Notes: generated by a model not told the origin, from the letters alone. A DNA stretch of 64,000 nt from WLXB01 sp040221475 (GCA_040221475.1 JAVKEJ010000032.1:186001-250000), one strand, 5' to 3'; positions 25,813-35,109 are shown, counted from the stretch's first letter. Numbers and translations are program-made.

Positions 25813-26379
25813 CTACTCCACCACGCCCACATATTCGTACACCACGATCAGGTGCCCAGCAGGATCGAGCACGCCCATTTCCAGAATCCCAACACCATTG
25901 GGATTGTTTTTGCTGGTGTCGCGGTAGTCGGTGACGGTGTAACCATCGGCAATGAGGTCATCGCGCAAGGCCATGAAGCGTTTGGTTTCCACCACCATGG
26001 CCGTAAGACTGGGGGTGCGGGTGACCTCGGCCTCCAGACCCAGCACTTCGGTGAGGGCAAATCCGCGCTCCTCGACCGAGGTGTGCAAAGTGGCCTGGCG
26101 GATGGCCTTGGTGGGGTCGAAGTTAAAGGCGTGATAGGCGAAATTGGTGTCCGGATTGATGGCGCTGTCTTCGGCGTAGGCAAATTCGAAGCCCAGATGA
26201 TCGACATAGAACTTCAGCGCGGCCTCTAAATCGGGCACCACCAGATTGGGCCGTTTGAGGCGCACGAAGCGCTCGTTTTCCTGGATGTCGTCTGACCCGA
26301 TAGCATGAGTATCAGCGAAGGACGGTGCGGACGCAAAAACTGTGATGCTCACGAGAAGAGCAAGGGCGAACCTGATCAT
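25813..26379 (-). CDS. Secreted VOC (glyoxalase/dioxygenase-fold) family protein
   Basis: 188 residues. A signal peptide (1-22, ending PSFADT) makes it periplasmic, unusual for this fold. The mature part has a VOC pattern: RPNLVVPDLEAALKFYVDHLGF and GVLDPAGHLIVVYEYV. The residues that would bind metal are not clearly identifiable. Function unknown. It lies before, and divergent from, the secreted protein gene at 26487. Confidence 0.78.
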   Translation of the reverse strand: MIRFALALLVSITVFASAPSFADTHAIGSDDIQENERFVRLKRPNLVVPDLEAALKFYVDHLGFEFAYAEDSAINPDTNFAYHAFNFDPTKAIRQATLHTSVEERGFALTEVLGLEAEVTRTPSLTAMVVETKRFMALRDDLIADGYTVTDYRDTSKNNPNGVGILEMGVLDPAGHLIVVYEYVGVVE

Positions 26380-26486
26380 GCTGTGTCTCCCATTCCCTGT
26401 GTGATTGCAGTGTCAGTTGCAGCCTATACCCGTTCGGGGCTTTGCGACTATGGTAGAGTTTCCCAGTCCGCCTTGAGGAGAACATC

Positions 26487-27251
26487 ATGTCCTTTTGCCG
26501 CTTTTTCCCCGCCCTCCTTGTGGTGCTGAGTTTTTGCGCACTTTCAGACGCACAAGCAGAAACGGCAGAGACTAAAACCAATTCCAACGTTCTGCGGATG
26601 GTGACCGGCGCCCACAGCTTTTATGAGGAAGATGGCACCACCCTGCGCGGTCAGGAGTTCTTCCGCATGATCGCCCACACGGATGGCAGCCGCACCATGA
26701 TGGTGACCAAAAATATGTTCAGTGATGACCGCCAGCACAACATTGTCATGCGGGTGGACCCGGTGTTCCGCCCCATCGAGATGTTTGGCAGTTATTGGTA
26801 TCCGGAAGGCTTTAAGGGCTCGGTGCGCATCGCCGTAGATGGGGATTTGTTGCACGCAACATCGGTTGGGCCCATCGGGCGCACGGAACACGAACTGCGC
26901 ATGCCGGACGCCTTTGCCATCATCAGCCATGCAGAAGGACTGAACGCCTGGAACTCATCGGTCATGGACCCGGACGATGAAGACTCGACAGAGGGCCGCG
27001 TGACACTGGAGCGCACGGCTTATTTCATCAGTCCGGTGCGCAACGGCGACGGGCCCGTGTTTGGCAATAAAATACAATCCACCCTGACCCGCATCGGCGA
27101 GGAAACCATTACCGTGCCTGCCGGCACCTTTGACACCATTCATTATTCCACCGGCGCGTTAGAGGTATGGGCCATTAAAGGCGACCGCATTCTGGCGAAG
27201 CAAACCTTTCGGGGTGAAAACTACCTGCTGACCCAATACACCGTGGAGTAA
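26487..27251 (+). CDS. Secreted hypothetical protein (DUF3108-like beta fold possible)
   Basis: 254 residues with a signal peptide (LLVVLSFCALSDAQA). The mature part is beta-rich and ends with EETITVPAGTFDTIHYSTGALEVWAIKGDRIL, a pattern seen in DUF3108-type and related periplasmic proteins. Function unknown. GAGGAG precedes the ATG. The nitrilase gene starts 3 bases after its stop, so the two are almost certainly co-transcribed and may act together in the periplasm. Confidence 0.78.
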   Translation: MSFCRFFPALLVVLSFCALSDAQAETAETKTNSNVLRMVTGAHSFYEEDGTTLRGQEFFRMIAHTDGSRTMMVTKNMFSDDRQHNIVMRVDPVFRPIEMFGSYWYPEGFKGSVRIAVDGDLLHATSVGPIGRTEHELRMPDAFAIISHAEGLNAWNSSVMDPDDEDSTEGRVTLERTAYFISPVRNGDGPVFGNKIQSTLTRIGEETITVPAGTFDTIHYSTGALEVWAIKGDRILAKQTFRGENYLLTQYTVE

Positions 27252-27253
27252 GA

Positions 27254-29386
27254 GTGGCGATGAGAAACAACCGGCTGATTTTTACACGGCGGAGCCTGCT
27301 GAAAAACGCGTTGGGTGGCGGCGTGCTGGCCCCCACTCTCATGACCGCCTTATCCTCGGGCACAGTTCTGGGGATGTCGCGGCGGCCTGATGGCTCCGGT
27401 GATCGCCCCACCGGTGCGCTGCCGGCGACGCTGATATTGTCTCAGGAACGCTGGTCAACGGATAACCCAAAAGATATCCTTCGCGACAGTCTTGCCTCAG
27501 CAACGACGCTGACGAATACGAAGACCAGGCCGACACTTGTCGTGCTGCCGCACGGAGAAATGGCGTGGGACGATCCCGTTGACGAAGATGATGTCTGGAA
27601 TGATCTGGCTGAATTAGCCGAAGAGTTTGGCGTTTATCTTGCAGGATCCGCTCCGATGATCGCCGCGGACTCGGACAAGCTAGAGACCCTTGGCTTCCTG
27701 TTCAGCCCAACGGGCGATCTGTTAAACAGAACCCCTAAGATCACGCCAGACTTCACCTCAGGGTTTACGGACAGCACTTCACGGATTGCACAACCGGCAT
27801 CGTTTGCTGTGGCCTCAACCCCCTTTGGCAAGCTCGCTCTGCTCCCAGGCGAAGACATTCTGATGCCTGGCCTGGTGCGTGGCGCGATGCTCAACGGCGC
27901 TGAAATTATTCTCAATCCAGCGCTGCGGTCTGTTGTTGGAGGCGCGTCCCAAGCCCAAGATGAACTGCCGACAACGATTGCCTATGAGAACTGGCTTTAT
28001 GTCGCGACGGCTACGCCCGCCACACGCCAAGTGAAGGACGTGACGGTTAAGCTGCCGACCCTCACCGGCTTGTTCGATTGGCAAGGCAACACCGCGCGCA
28101 CCCAAGCGGATGAAAGTTTTGTTCAAACGGACATCGACATTGAGGTGCTGCGGCGGGCCCGGGCGCATATCTCTGTTAACCGATATGACAACTACCCGCT
28201 GATTCTCAGGGACGGAGTGTATGGCCCTGTCTATTCCCATATCGCCGAGTCACATGAGGATATCACGCCCCCCGACAGCAGAGCGGGCTGGTTGGCCGAA
28301 GCAGAGACCAGGATCGCCGCCCAGGCCCAACGCCGCACCGCAGACGATGATCTGGTGGATGGCTATTACGCCCTCATGGCCCAGCCCGCCAACATCAGTC
28401 CCCTACCCAAAGAAGGCCGTCGCGCGGCGTTGATGAAAAACATCACGGACGCCCTGGCCTTGGTCGAGGGGCGAGCGCGGCGGCGGGATTCAAAACTGGT
28501 TGTTTTTCCCGAGTTCTGTTTCAGCGGTGCTGGCTACCGCACCGTGCCAGACATTCTATCGGTTGCTATGCAACTGCCTGGCCCTGAGATGGACGTGCTG
28601 TCGGAGTTTGCTCAACGCCATAGCATTTATATCGCGGCCCAAGCATTGGAGGTTGATGAAAAATTTCCGAACCGCGTGTTTAACACCGCGTTCCTGATCA
28701 ATGACTCTGGCGATCTCATCAACAAACACCGCAAGGTGCAATGCGTCGATGTGATTGGCGCACTGCGGGATCACACCCCCGGCAGTATATTTGAAGCCTA
28801 TGTAGAAGAATTTGGCATTGAGAGCCTGTTCTCGGTCGCCGATACGCCCTTGGGCAAGATCGGTCATATCATTTGCTTTGAAGTGATCTTCCCAGAGATT
28901 TTACGCCTGATGACTCTGAACGGGGCGGAGTTGCTGGTGCAATCCACATCCGAGGGCTGGAGCAATGTGAAACCCATGTGGCATGCCTGCCGCCGCAAGC
29001 GCGCCTACGAAAACACGGCGTACCTGGTGATGTCGAACACGGGGTACGATGTGACTAAGCCTAAAGCCTGGATTCCGTATGGGGAATCCCAAGTCATCGA
29101 TTACCGGGGCAACCTGCGAAACGCGGTTAGTCACAATGGTCCGGAAGTGCTGATGGCCTACATCGATATGGCAGCCCTGAGGGCGGCGCGGCGTGATCCC
29201 AAAGTGAACATTCCGCTGTGGGACGAACCCGCCACCTATGCGCACGCCTATAATCAAGGGCACGCCGTTCCGAACGAGCTATGGGCGGGTGATCCCTTTG
29301 TTTTCCCGTATCAAGACGGTGACGTGCATAGAAGCGTGCAGACCCGGTTTTACGAGCGCGGCATTTATATGCCGCCGTCCTCGTAG
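27254..29386 (+). CDS. Tat-exported tandem carbon-nitrogen hydrolase (nitrilase superfamily)
   Basis: 710 residues. The N-terminus carries a twin-arginine signal (TRRSLLK, R12-R13). Two nitrilase-fold domains follow. In the first (about 55-300), E102 and K162 are present but the cysteine nucleophile position is glycine (G199), so it is probably inactive. The second (about 390-680) has the full Glu-Lys-Cys triad: E420 (VVFPEFCF), K494 (KHRKVQ) and C541 (GHIICFEVIF). It would hydrolyse an amide, nitrile or carbamoyl bond in the periplasm; the substrate is unknown. GTG 27254 is chosen because GGAG lies five bases upstream; ATG 27260 is an alternative. Co-transcribed with the secreted protein at 26487. 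Confidence 0.85.
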   Translation: MAMRNNRLIFTRRSLLKNALGGGVLAPTLMTALSSGTVLGMSRRPDGSGDRPTGALPATLILSQERWSTDNPKDILRDSLASATTLTNTKTRPTLVVLPHGEMAWDDPVDEDDVWNDLAELAEEFGVYLAGSAPMIAADSDKLETLGFLFSPTGDLLNRTPKITPDFTSGFTDSTSRIAQPASFAVASTPFGKLALLPGEDILMPGLVRGAMLNGAEIILNPALRSVVGGASQAQDELPTTIAYENWLYVATATPATRQVKDVTVKLPTLTGLFDWQGNTARTQADESFVQTDIDIEVLRRARAHISVNRYDNYPLILRDGVYGPVYSHIAESHEDITPPDSRAGWLAEAETRIAAQAQRRTADDDLVDGYYALMAQPANISPLPKEGRRAALMKNITDALALVEGRARRRDSKLVVFPEFCFSGAGYRTVPDILSVAMQLPGPEMDVLSEFAQRHSIYIAAQALEVDEKFPNRVFNTAFLINDSGDLINKHRKVQCVDVIGALRDHTPGSIFEAYVEEFGIESLFSVADTPLGKIGHIICFEVIFPEILRLMTLNGAELLVQSTSEGWSNVKPMWHACRRKRAYENTAYLVMSNTGYDVTKPKAWIPYGESQVIDYRGNLRNAVSHNGPEVLMAYIDMAALRAARRDPKVNIPLWDEPATYAHAYNQGHAVPNELWAGDPFVFPYQDGDVHRSVQTRFYERGIYMPPSS

Positions 29387-29458
29387 GTCTTCAGGCACGG
29401 GGTGGAGCATAACTGATTTGCATCGCGAGATTACATCTTAAGACACCAGTTTTGTAAC

Positions 29459-29487
29459 CCTGGGTCCTCGGGATAAACCCGAGGACG
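29459..29487 (+). repeat. Interspersed palindromic (REP-like) element, copy A-left
   Basis: TCCTCGGG (29465-29472), loop ATAAA, CCCGAGGA (29478-29485): a perfect 8-base stem. Same family as the copies at 29531, 31066 and 31195, resembling dispersed hairpin repeats of Rhodospirillales genomes. Confidence 0.75.
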
Positions 29488-29530
29488 GCGCGTTAGGTTT
29501 TGGTTAGCGCCATCAATTACGACAAGTCTG

Positions 29531-29558
29531 TCATGCTCGGGCGTGTCCCGAGTATCCA
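29531..29558 (-). repeat. Interspersed palindromic (REP-like) element, copy B-left
   Basis: CTCGGG (29536-29541) and CCCGAG (29547-29552) form a stem, extendable through a G-T wobble, with the family flanks TCAT and ATCCAG. It is inverted relative to copy A-left, so the two make a paired, BIME-like unit downstream of the nitrilase gene. Confidence 0.7.
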
Positions 29559-29638
29559 GAGATAAAAGGGTGGTGTTATTGAAAACAGACCAACGACCCT
29601 GCGGTTTATCGCTTCAGAGTATTGCGCGCAGGTAACAC

Positions 29639-30916
29639 CTAAGCCTTACGGCTGCCGTAGATGTACCAGCCGCCACGGCCGTGCAGTGGGGGCTCCATCT
29701 TGCCCTCCCACATGGCGATGCAATCGTCTTTAGGAATCACGGCCATTTCCGGCACAACGCGCTCAAACGTCTCGGCTTCGGGGAACCCGGCTTCGCTCAT
29801 CAGCGCGACAGGATCTTGCGAGCGGTAGCGGCGGTAGTTGGGCTCGTTGTTATGGTTGGTGTCCCAATCAAACATGAAATTCAGGAACGGCTCGCATGAC
29901 TTGTGCGGCGGCAGTTCCAGGTTGACCATCAGGCCGCCCGGCTTGAGCACGCGCAGCGCTTCCTTGAGAATGCGTTTGGAGGCGGGCACGGCAATTTCGT
30001 GGAAGAAGAAACTGGTGACGACGAGATCAAAGGACTCATCTTCAAAGTCGACCTTCTCTGCATTTTGCTGGCTGAGGTGCATCTTGACGCCCATCTGCTC
30101 GGCTTTGGCATGGCCATAACGCAAGCTAGGGGCAGCAATATCGATGCCATACAGTTCGGTGTCCGGGAACACGGTGCTGTAGGCGATGAGGTTGCTGCCG
30201 CCCTGGGTGCCCATATCGAGCATGCTGGCGGGTTTAAAATCCGGATAGGCGTGCTTGATCCACGCGCCAATGGAATAGCCGACGCTGCCGAAGTCCCGCC
30301 CACGGTTGACCATGGGACCGGGCTTAACGCCGGTGAGAAAGCCCTGGGCGACATCGTCTTCCGTAAACTCAGAATGATAACCGCCGGGAATGAGATGCAC
30401 ATCCTGCGCGGTGATGTAGCGGGGAATTTCCAAATTGGGGTTGGTGCGTAAGGTACCGCCCGTGGGGTTTTCGTTGGCGATTTTTTTTACCGCGGCGATC
30501 ATCTCAGGCAGCTTGCGCTGCACCGCCGCTTGCTTGGACTGGCTCAGCATTTCCTGGGCGTTATACCGGAACGAGCTATAGGTGCGATAAAACAGGTTCT
30601 TCTTGATCGCCTTGGAAATTTCATGACCCGTCTCGGGGCTGCGGCCATGTTCGCGCTCGAACGCCGGGCGAACAGCGTCCTCATAGACATTTTTGACATC
30701 GAACCGCACCCGCATGAGGGCATGGTTGTGCAACGTCGCGATATAGCGTGAGCGGGCGTATTCGTCATGGGTCTGCTGAAACAGGCTATCGATGTTGGCC
30801 ACGACAGGGGGGGCAGACGTGACGCTTTCTGGAGCGGAAGTCTCTGAGGCGGGGCTCTCTGAGGCGGACGTGTCTAAGGCGGCATTTTCCATAGGGGGGG
30901 CGCTCTTCGGTAACAT
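29639..30916 (-). CDS. Class I SAM-dependent methyltransferase
   Basis: 425 residues. A Ser/Ala/Pro-rich low-complexity N-terminus (1-40) is followed by about 160 residues of helical sequence and then a methyltransferase domain with motif I MLDMGTQGGSNL (about 233-244), YGIDIAAPSL, FDLVVTSFFFHEI and EALRVLKPGGLMV. Substrate unknown. The ATG at 30916 has no strong ribosome site and a second methionine eight codons on is possible. The gene stands alone and is flanked on both sides by paired palindromic repeats. Confidence 0.83.
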   Translation of the reverse strand: MLPKSAPPMENAALDTSASESPASETSAPESVTSAPPVVANIDSLFQQTHDEYARSRYIATLHNHALMRVRFDVKNVYEDAVRPAFEREHGRSPETGHEISKAIKKNLFYRTYSSFRYNAQEMLSQSKQAAVQRKLPEMIAAVKKIANENPTGGTLRTNPNLEIPRYITAQDVHLIPGGYHSEFTEDDVAQGFLTGVKPGPMVNRGRDFGSVGYSIGAWIKHAYPDFKPASMLDMGTQGGSNLIAYSTVFPDTELYGIDIAAPSLRYGHAKAEQMGVKMHLSQQNAEKVDFEDESFDLVVTSFFFHEIAVPASKRILKEALRVLKPGGLMVNLELPPHKSCEPFLNFMFDWDTNHNNEPNYRRYRSQDPVALMSEAGFPEAETFERVVPEMAVIPKDDCIAMWEGKMEPPLHGRGGWYIYGSRKA

Positions 30917-31065
30917 TTAAAGTAATGATGTGGGGCGTTTTTTGGCCAATTCAAGCGCCGCTGTAAAGGCTTTTCGGAGACCGAATCGCTCATCCGGACG
31001 AAGAAGGTTAGTCTGTGACGAACAGGAGGGATCGCTTTTAGCTAAGGGGCCTTCCCTCAAATATG

Positions 31066-31095
31066 TCATGCTCGGGCATGTCCCGAGCATCCAGG
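31066..31095 (-). repeat. Interspersed palindromic (REP-like) element, copy B-right
   Basis: ATGCTCGGG (31068-31076) and CCCGAGCAT (31082-31090): a perfect 9-base stem with a 5-base loop, nearly identical to copy B-left. Confidence 0.75.
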
Positions 31096-31194
31096 GTAAA
31101 GGGCACGTCACAAAAAACACTACCGACCTGAGCTGATCTGTATGACGAGATTACTTCTTGCGAGATTACTTGTTGATAGTCGAGCCCGGCAACC

Positions 31195-31225
31195 CTGGAC
31201 CCTCGGGATAAACCCGAGGGTGACT
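31195..31225 (+). repeat. Interspersed palindromic (REP-like) element, copy A-right
   Basis: CCCTCGGG (31200-31207), loop ATAAA, CCCGAGGG (31213-31220): perfect 8-base stem with the same loop as copy A-left, inverted relative to copy B-right. Confidence 0.75.
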
Positions 31226-31256
31226 GGCTAAGATAACATTGTAAGTCGCGAATACT

Positions 31257-31565
31257 TTATGGTCTCTCGCGGGGCTCCGGCAGAGTTTCCAAGGCCACCA
31301 GGCGTGAATCCGCGCTTTTCCAGCGAATTTTGCGCAGCTCCATATATTCAGGCGAGTCATAAAAGGCATTGATGGTGGCCATATCCGGGAACTCGATCAC
31401 CACCGTGCGCCGGGGATGCCAATCGCCCTCCAACACCTGCACCTCGCCACCCAGCGCCACATAGCGCCCACCAAATTTGTTGACGATGTCCGGGTTGGCC
31501 TCGCGATAGGTTTTGTAGGTGTCGGGATCGGTGACATCAATATCGGCAATGAGAATGGCGGGCAT
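31257..31565 (-). CDS. DUF1330 domain protein
   Basis: 102 residues, typical for DUF1330, an alpha/beta ferredoxin-like fold of unknown function. PAILIADIDVTDPDTYKTYREA, GGRYVALGG and VVIEFPDMATINAFYDSPEYM are family signatures. The ATG at 31565 is preceded by AAGGA. A longer frame to 31727 extends into tag and is not needed. Confidence 0.87.
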   Translation of the reverse strand: MPAILIADIDVTDPDTYKTYREANPDIVNKFGGRYVALGGEVQVLEGDWHPRRTVVIEFPDMATINAFYDSPEYMELRKIRWKSADSRLVALETLPEPRERP

Positions 31566-31602
31566 GGAGGGGTCCTTATGATTTCGCTTGATTTCACTTG
31601 CG

Positions 31603-32253
31603 TTAGCTTGGCCGCGTGAAGGTCGCGTGAGCTTGTTCAACAGCCTCGCGCACGCTGCAGCCTTCGATGTGATCGTTGACCATACCCATAGACTGCATGA
31701 AGGCATACATGGTTGTGGGGCCGACAAAGCGCCAGCCGCGCTTTTTGAGGTCTTTGCTCAAAGCTTTGCTTTCCGGCGTCTGGGTGATCTGAAACAGGCT
31801 GGTCTTGGTGAGTTTTTTGGGCCGGGTTTTGGGATCAGGCACATAGCGCCAGACAAAGGCGGCGATGGACCCGGCTTCGTCCACCAGCTCCAGGGCACGT
31901 TGCGCGTTGTTGATGCTGGCTTCGATTTTGCCGCGATGGCGGACGATGCCCGCATTTTGCAGCAGCCGCGCGACCTCTTTCTCGCCAAAGCGGGCAACCT
32001 TGTGGAAATCAAACCCCTTAAAGGCTTTGCGGAAATTTTCGCGCTTGCGCAGAATGGTCAGCCACGACAGCCCGGCCTGGAACCCTTCCAGGCACAGCTT
32101 TTCGAACAAGCGGATATCATCGTCAACGGGGTGGCCCCATTCCTGGTCGTGATAAATCTCGTAATCCTCATGCCCGGCGCACCAGAAGCATTTGGGCTGG
32201 CCTTTAAGCGCGCCATGGGCACCGGTGAACAGGCCGTCCGCCAGCTTCACCAC
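31603..32253 (-). CDS. tag: DNA-3-methyladenine glycosylase I
   Basis: 216 residues. Tag removes 3-methyladenine from alkylated DNA. CFWCAG, YHDQEWGHPV, FEKLCLEGFQAGLSW and the C-terminal VNDHIEGC, which supplies His and Cys zinc ligands, are diagnostic. The GTG start at 32253 lies nine bases after the preceding gene, suggesting co-transcription from 33183. Confidence 0.95.
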   Translation of the reverse strand: MVKLADGLFTGAHGALKGQPKCFWCAGHEDYEIYHDQEWGHPVDDDIRLFEKLCLEGFQAGLSWLTILRKRENFRKAFKGFDFHKVARFGEKEVARLLQNAGIVRHRGKIEASINNAQRALELVDEAGSIAAFVWRYVPDPKTRPKKLTKTSLFQITQTPESKALSKDLKKRGWRFVGPTTMYAFMQSMGMVNDHIEGCSVREAVEQAHATFTRPS

Positions 32254-32262
32254 ATCACCGCT

Positions 32263-33183
32263 TTAAACATCTTCCAACCCATCGTTCATGCCATCGTGTG
32301 CATCGGGGAGATCGCCCTCGTCTTCCTTGGGTTTTGGCCGGGCGTCTTCCAGACCATCTTCGCCCTCTTCTTCGTCGGGGATGAACCGCTCGTAAAGCCG
32401 GGTGATGACGGTGTGCTCCACATCATGGGTGGGGTGATCTTCTCCCGCCGGGCCATACAGCCACTGCCACTCCAGGTTATGCGTGAGTGTGGCTGTCTTC
32501 GGGAACGTCAGGCCGGGGATTAAATTTTTACGGCTGACAACACGATCCCGGGCCAGCACCAGGCGCTCGGTGTCGGTAATGATCGCACCAACCGCCGTGG
32601 GGGCATTGGCGATCGCCTGCACATGAGCTTCCATGATTTGCAGGGTGAGTTTGTCTTGATCAAATTCCGTCAGATGGCGGGTGTCTTCCAGATACTTACA
32701 GAAGGGCGGTGCCAGGTGAGTCAAACAGTTGGCGGAGACAATGAGATCGGCATTACGCAGGTGGGGGATGCGTGGCTCGGGCGGTGGAATGGATCCGCCG
32801 GGATAATCGCCTTCCTGCATCATGCCGAAAATACCGGTGATATCGCCATACAAGAGTTTGACGTTGAAATGTTTTTTAGCCTCGGCGCGCACTTGCGGCA
32901 TGTGGAACATATCAACCAGATAAACACGCTCAAACCGGTCGGCCAGAGAGCGCAGGGGCACATCGAGCAACAGACCTGAGCCCAACACGACCGCCACTCT
33001 TTGACGCGGGCATTTGTCGGCGGCTTCAACAATGAAGGTGCGGCTGTTCAAAAGATGCTCGGCCCACGCATGTTCGTTGCGCTTATGGCGGAACTCTTGC
33101 TTGATCAACCGTTTGACGTAGCCGTGCTTGCGCACGCGCTCCGGCGCAAACGTCGTCCAATAGCGGAACAGTTCCGCCAGCAT
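32263..33183 (-). CDS. Rossmann-fold hypothetical protein, possibly methyltransferase-like
   Basis: 306 residues. VAVVLGSGLLLDVPLRSL followed by RVYLVDMFHM looks like a nucleotide- or SAM-binding Rossmann core, and NADLIVSANCLTHLAPPF fits a later strand. Motif I is degenerate for a methyltransferase. The C-terminal 35 residues are strongly acidic and low-complexity. Function unknown. Likely co-transcribed with tag downstream. Confidence 0.75.
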   Translation of the reverse strand: MLAELFRYWTTFAPERVRKHGYVKRLIKQEFRHKRNEHAWAEHLLNSRTFIVEAADKCPRQRVAVVLGSGLLLDVPLRSLADRFERVYLVDMFHMPQVRAEAKKHFNVKLLYGDITGIFGMMQEGDYPGGSIPPPEPRIPHLRNADLIVSANCLTHLAPPFCKYLEDTRHLTEFDQDKLTLQIMEAHVQAIANAPTAVGAIITDTERLVLARDRVVSRKNLIPGLTFPKTATLTHNLEWQWLYGPAGEDHPTHDVEHTVITRLYERFIPDEEEGEDGLEDARPKPKEDEGDLPDAHDGMNDGLEDV

Positions 33184-33255
33184 ACCTACCTCACCCTTTC
33201 ATCGGCCGTTAAACGCCCATCACCCAAAGCGCCTTCACGGCCTGCGTGTTCAGCC

Positions 33256-35109
33256 TTACCGGCGGCCAAACAGCTTTTCAATATCGGTGAGTTTAAGCGT
33301 GACATAGGTCGGACGTCCATGGTTGCACTGCCCGGCGTGAGGCGTGCGCTCCATTTCGCGCAGCAGGGCGTTCATTTCGGGACCGCCAAGGCGGCGTCCG
33401 GCCCGGATCGAGCCATGGCAGGCCATGGTGCCGCAGACATCGGCCAGTTTGTCTTGCAAGGCCAGGGCCTGGCCCATATCGGCCAATTCGTCGGCCAGAT
33501 CTTTGATCAGTCCTTGAACATTGGTTTCGCCCAGCAGCGCTGGCACTTCGCGCACCACCACCGAACCATCGCCGAAGGATTCGAGCACCAAGCCAAGTTC
33601 GGCCAGTTCCTCAGCCCGGTCGATCAGGCGTTGGGCGGAGGCTTCATCGAGATCAACCACTTCCGGCAGCAACAGCAATTGGCGCGCAATGCCGGTATCG
33701 GCGAGCATGGCTTTCATACGCTCGTACACAAGTCTTTCATGGGCCGCATGCTGATCGACGATCACCAGACCATCGGTGGTTTGCGCTACGATATACGTTT
33801 CGTGCACCTGGGCCCGCGCGACGCCAAGCGGATAATCCTGGGCGAGAGATTCGGCGCTGGACTCCCCGGACGGATCAAACGTCGATGCGGTCGGCGCGTC
33901 GTCATAAGCGTAGGTGGGGTGGCCTTCTGCAAAACCGGCCTGCCCCGCTGCTGGCAGCAATGGCGCGTAGCCAGCACGAGCGGCGGTGAACAAAGAAGCG
34001 CTGGGGCGATAGGGCTGGCCGCGGCCTTCGGGACGCATCGCCCCCAAAGCCTGCTGGCTGACCGTGGTGGAGGCGTGATGCCCGGCATCGGCCAGCGCAT
34101 GTTTCAACGCGCCGACAATCAAGCCACGCACCCGTCCAGCATCCTGGAAGCGCACTTCGGCTTTGGCCGGATGCACATTGACGTCCACCAGCTTGGCGGA
34201 GCACTCCAAAAACAACGCCAGATAAGGATGGCGGTTGGAGGCCAGAAAATCCTGATAGGCCCCGCGCACCGCGCCCTGCAGCACCCGGTCGCGCACCGGC
34301 CGGCCGTTGACAAACATATACTGGGCCATGGCGTTGCCACGGTTGTAGGTGGGCACGCCAGCATACCCCGTCAGACGCATACCTTCGCGTTCGGCCTCAA
34401 CTTTGACGGCGTTGGGCACAAAATCTTTCCCCATGATGGCGCCAAGCCGCGCCAACCGTGCATCAAACAAATCACCGGATTCAGCGTCTAACGACAGACG
34501 GCTGCGGCCATCAGCCGTGAGCCTGAATGCCACATGAGGATTGGCCATGGCCAAGCGATCGAGGGTGTCGACCGCATGATTGAGTTCGGTCCGCGCGGCT
34601 TTGAGAAACTTGAGGCGCGCTGGTGTGGCATAAAACAGATCACGCACCTCTACGCGCGTGCCCTGTGGATGCGGTGTCGGCACGGGGCCTTCGCGCCGTC
34701 CGCCTTCAACCCGGATGTACCAGGCACTGCTCGCGTTGCGTGGACGGCTGGTCACGGTCAGGCGGGCAACCGCACCGATGGACGGCAGCGCTTCGCCGCG
34801 AAACCCAAAGAATCCAATTTCTGTCAGGTCATCATCGGGCAGCTTAGATGTGGCGTGGCGTTCAATGGCCAGACCCAACTCGCGCTCATCCATGCCCCGG
34901 CCATCATCCGTAACAACAATCAGCGAGCGTCCGCCATCGTTCATGGTGACGTCGATGTGCGTCGCACCGGCATCAAGCGCGTTCTCGACCAGTTCTTTGA
35001 CCACCGAGGCCGGGCGCTCGACCACTTCACCGGCGGCGATTTGATTGACCAGATTGGGGGGCAATACCCGTACAGTCACGACGGGAGCGTTCATATCGGG
35101 AGCGGTCAT
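33256..35109 (-). CDS. mutL: DNA mismatch repair endonuclease MutL
   Basis: 617 residues. The GHKL ATPase domain begins VRVLPPNLVNQIAAGEVVERPASVVKELVENALDAG and includes DDGRGM and GFRGEALPSI. A linker of about 100 residues precedes a C-terminal dimerisation/endonuclease domain with the DQHAAHERLVYE motif, so this is the nicking type of MutL typical of bacteria without MutH. ATG 35109 overlaps the pgi stop codon by four bases (ATGA). An open frame reaching 35280 is only an extension into pgi. Confidence 0.96.
   Translation of the reverse strand: MTAPDMNAPVVTVRVLPPNLVNQIAAGEVVERPASVVKELVENALDAGATHIDVTMNDGGRSLIVVTDDGRGMDERELGLAIERHATSKLPDDDLTEIGFFGFRGEALPSIGAVARLTVTSRPRNASSAWYIRVEGGRREGPVPTPHPQGTRVEVRDLFYATPARLKFLKAARTELNHAVDTLDRLAMANPHVAFRLTADGRSRLSLDAESGDLFDARLARLGAIMGKDFVPNAVKVEAEREGMRLTGYAGVPTYNRGNAMAQYMFVNGRPVRDRVLQGAVRGAYQDFLASNRHPYLALFLECSAKLVDVNVHPAKAEVRFQDAGRVRGLIVGALKHALADAGHHASTTVSQQALGAMRPEGRGQPYRPSASLFTAARAGYAPLLPAAGQAGFAEGHPTYAYDDAPTASTFDPSGESSAESLAQDYPLGVARAQVHETYIVAQTTDGLVIVDQHAAHERLVYERMKAMLADTGIARQLLLLPEVVDLDEASAQRLIDRAEELAELGLVLESFGDGSVVVREVPALLGETNVQGLIKDLADELADMGQALALQDKLADVCGTMACHGSIRAGRRLGGPEMNALLREMERTPHAGQCNHGRPTYVTLKLTDIEKLFGRR

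Larger units (their letters stand above)
30917..31256. other. Intergenic region with repeat elements
   Basis: 340 bases without a credible gene. It holds the presumed promoter of the methyltransferase, two REP-like hairpins, and between them a short direct repeat (CGAGATTACTT, near 31146 and 31161). A related CGAGATTAC occurs before the copy at 29459, so the repeated unit extends beyond the hairpin. Confidence 0.65.

Noticed and set aside
31588..32523. Plus-strand open frame of 311 codons opposite tag
   Set aside because: It overlaps the conserved tag gene fully and shows no family motif.
33001..34491. Long plus-strand open frame (496 codons) opposite mutL and the gene before it
   Set aside because: It runs antisense across clear mutL coding sequence and the neighbouring gene, has no recognisable domain and is rich in His and Gln, as expected from the complement of GC-biased codons.
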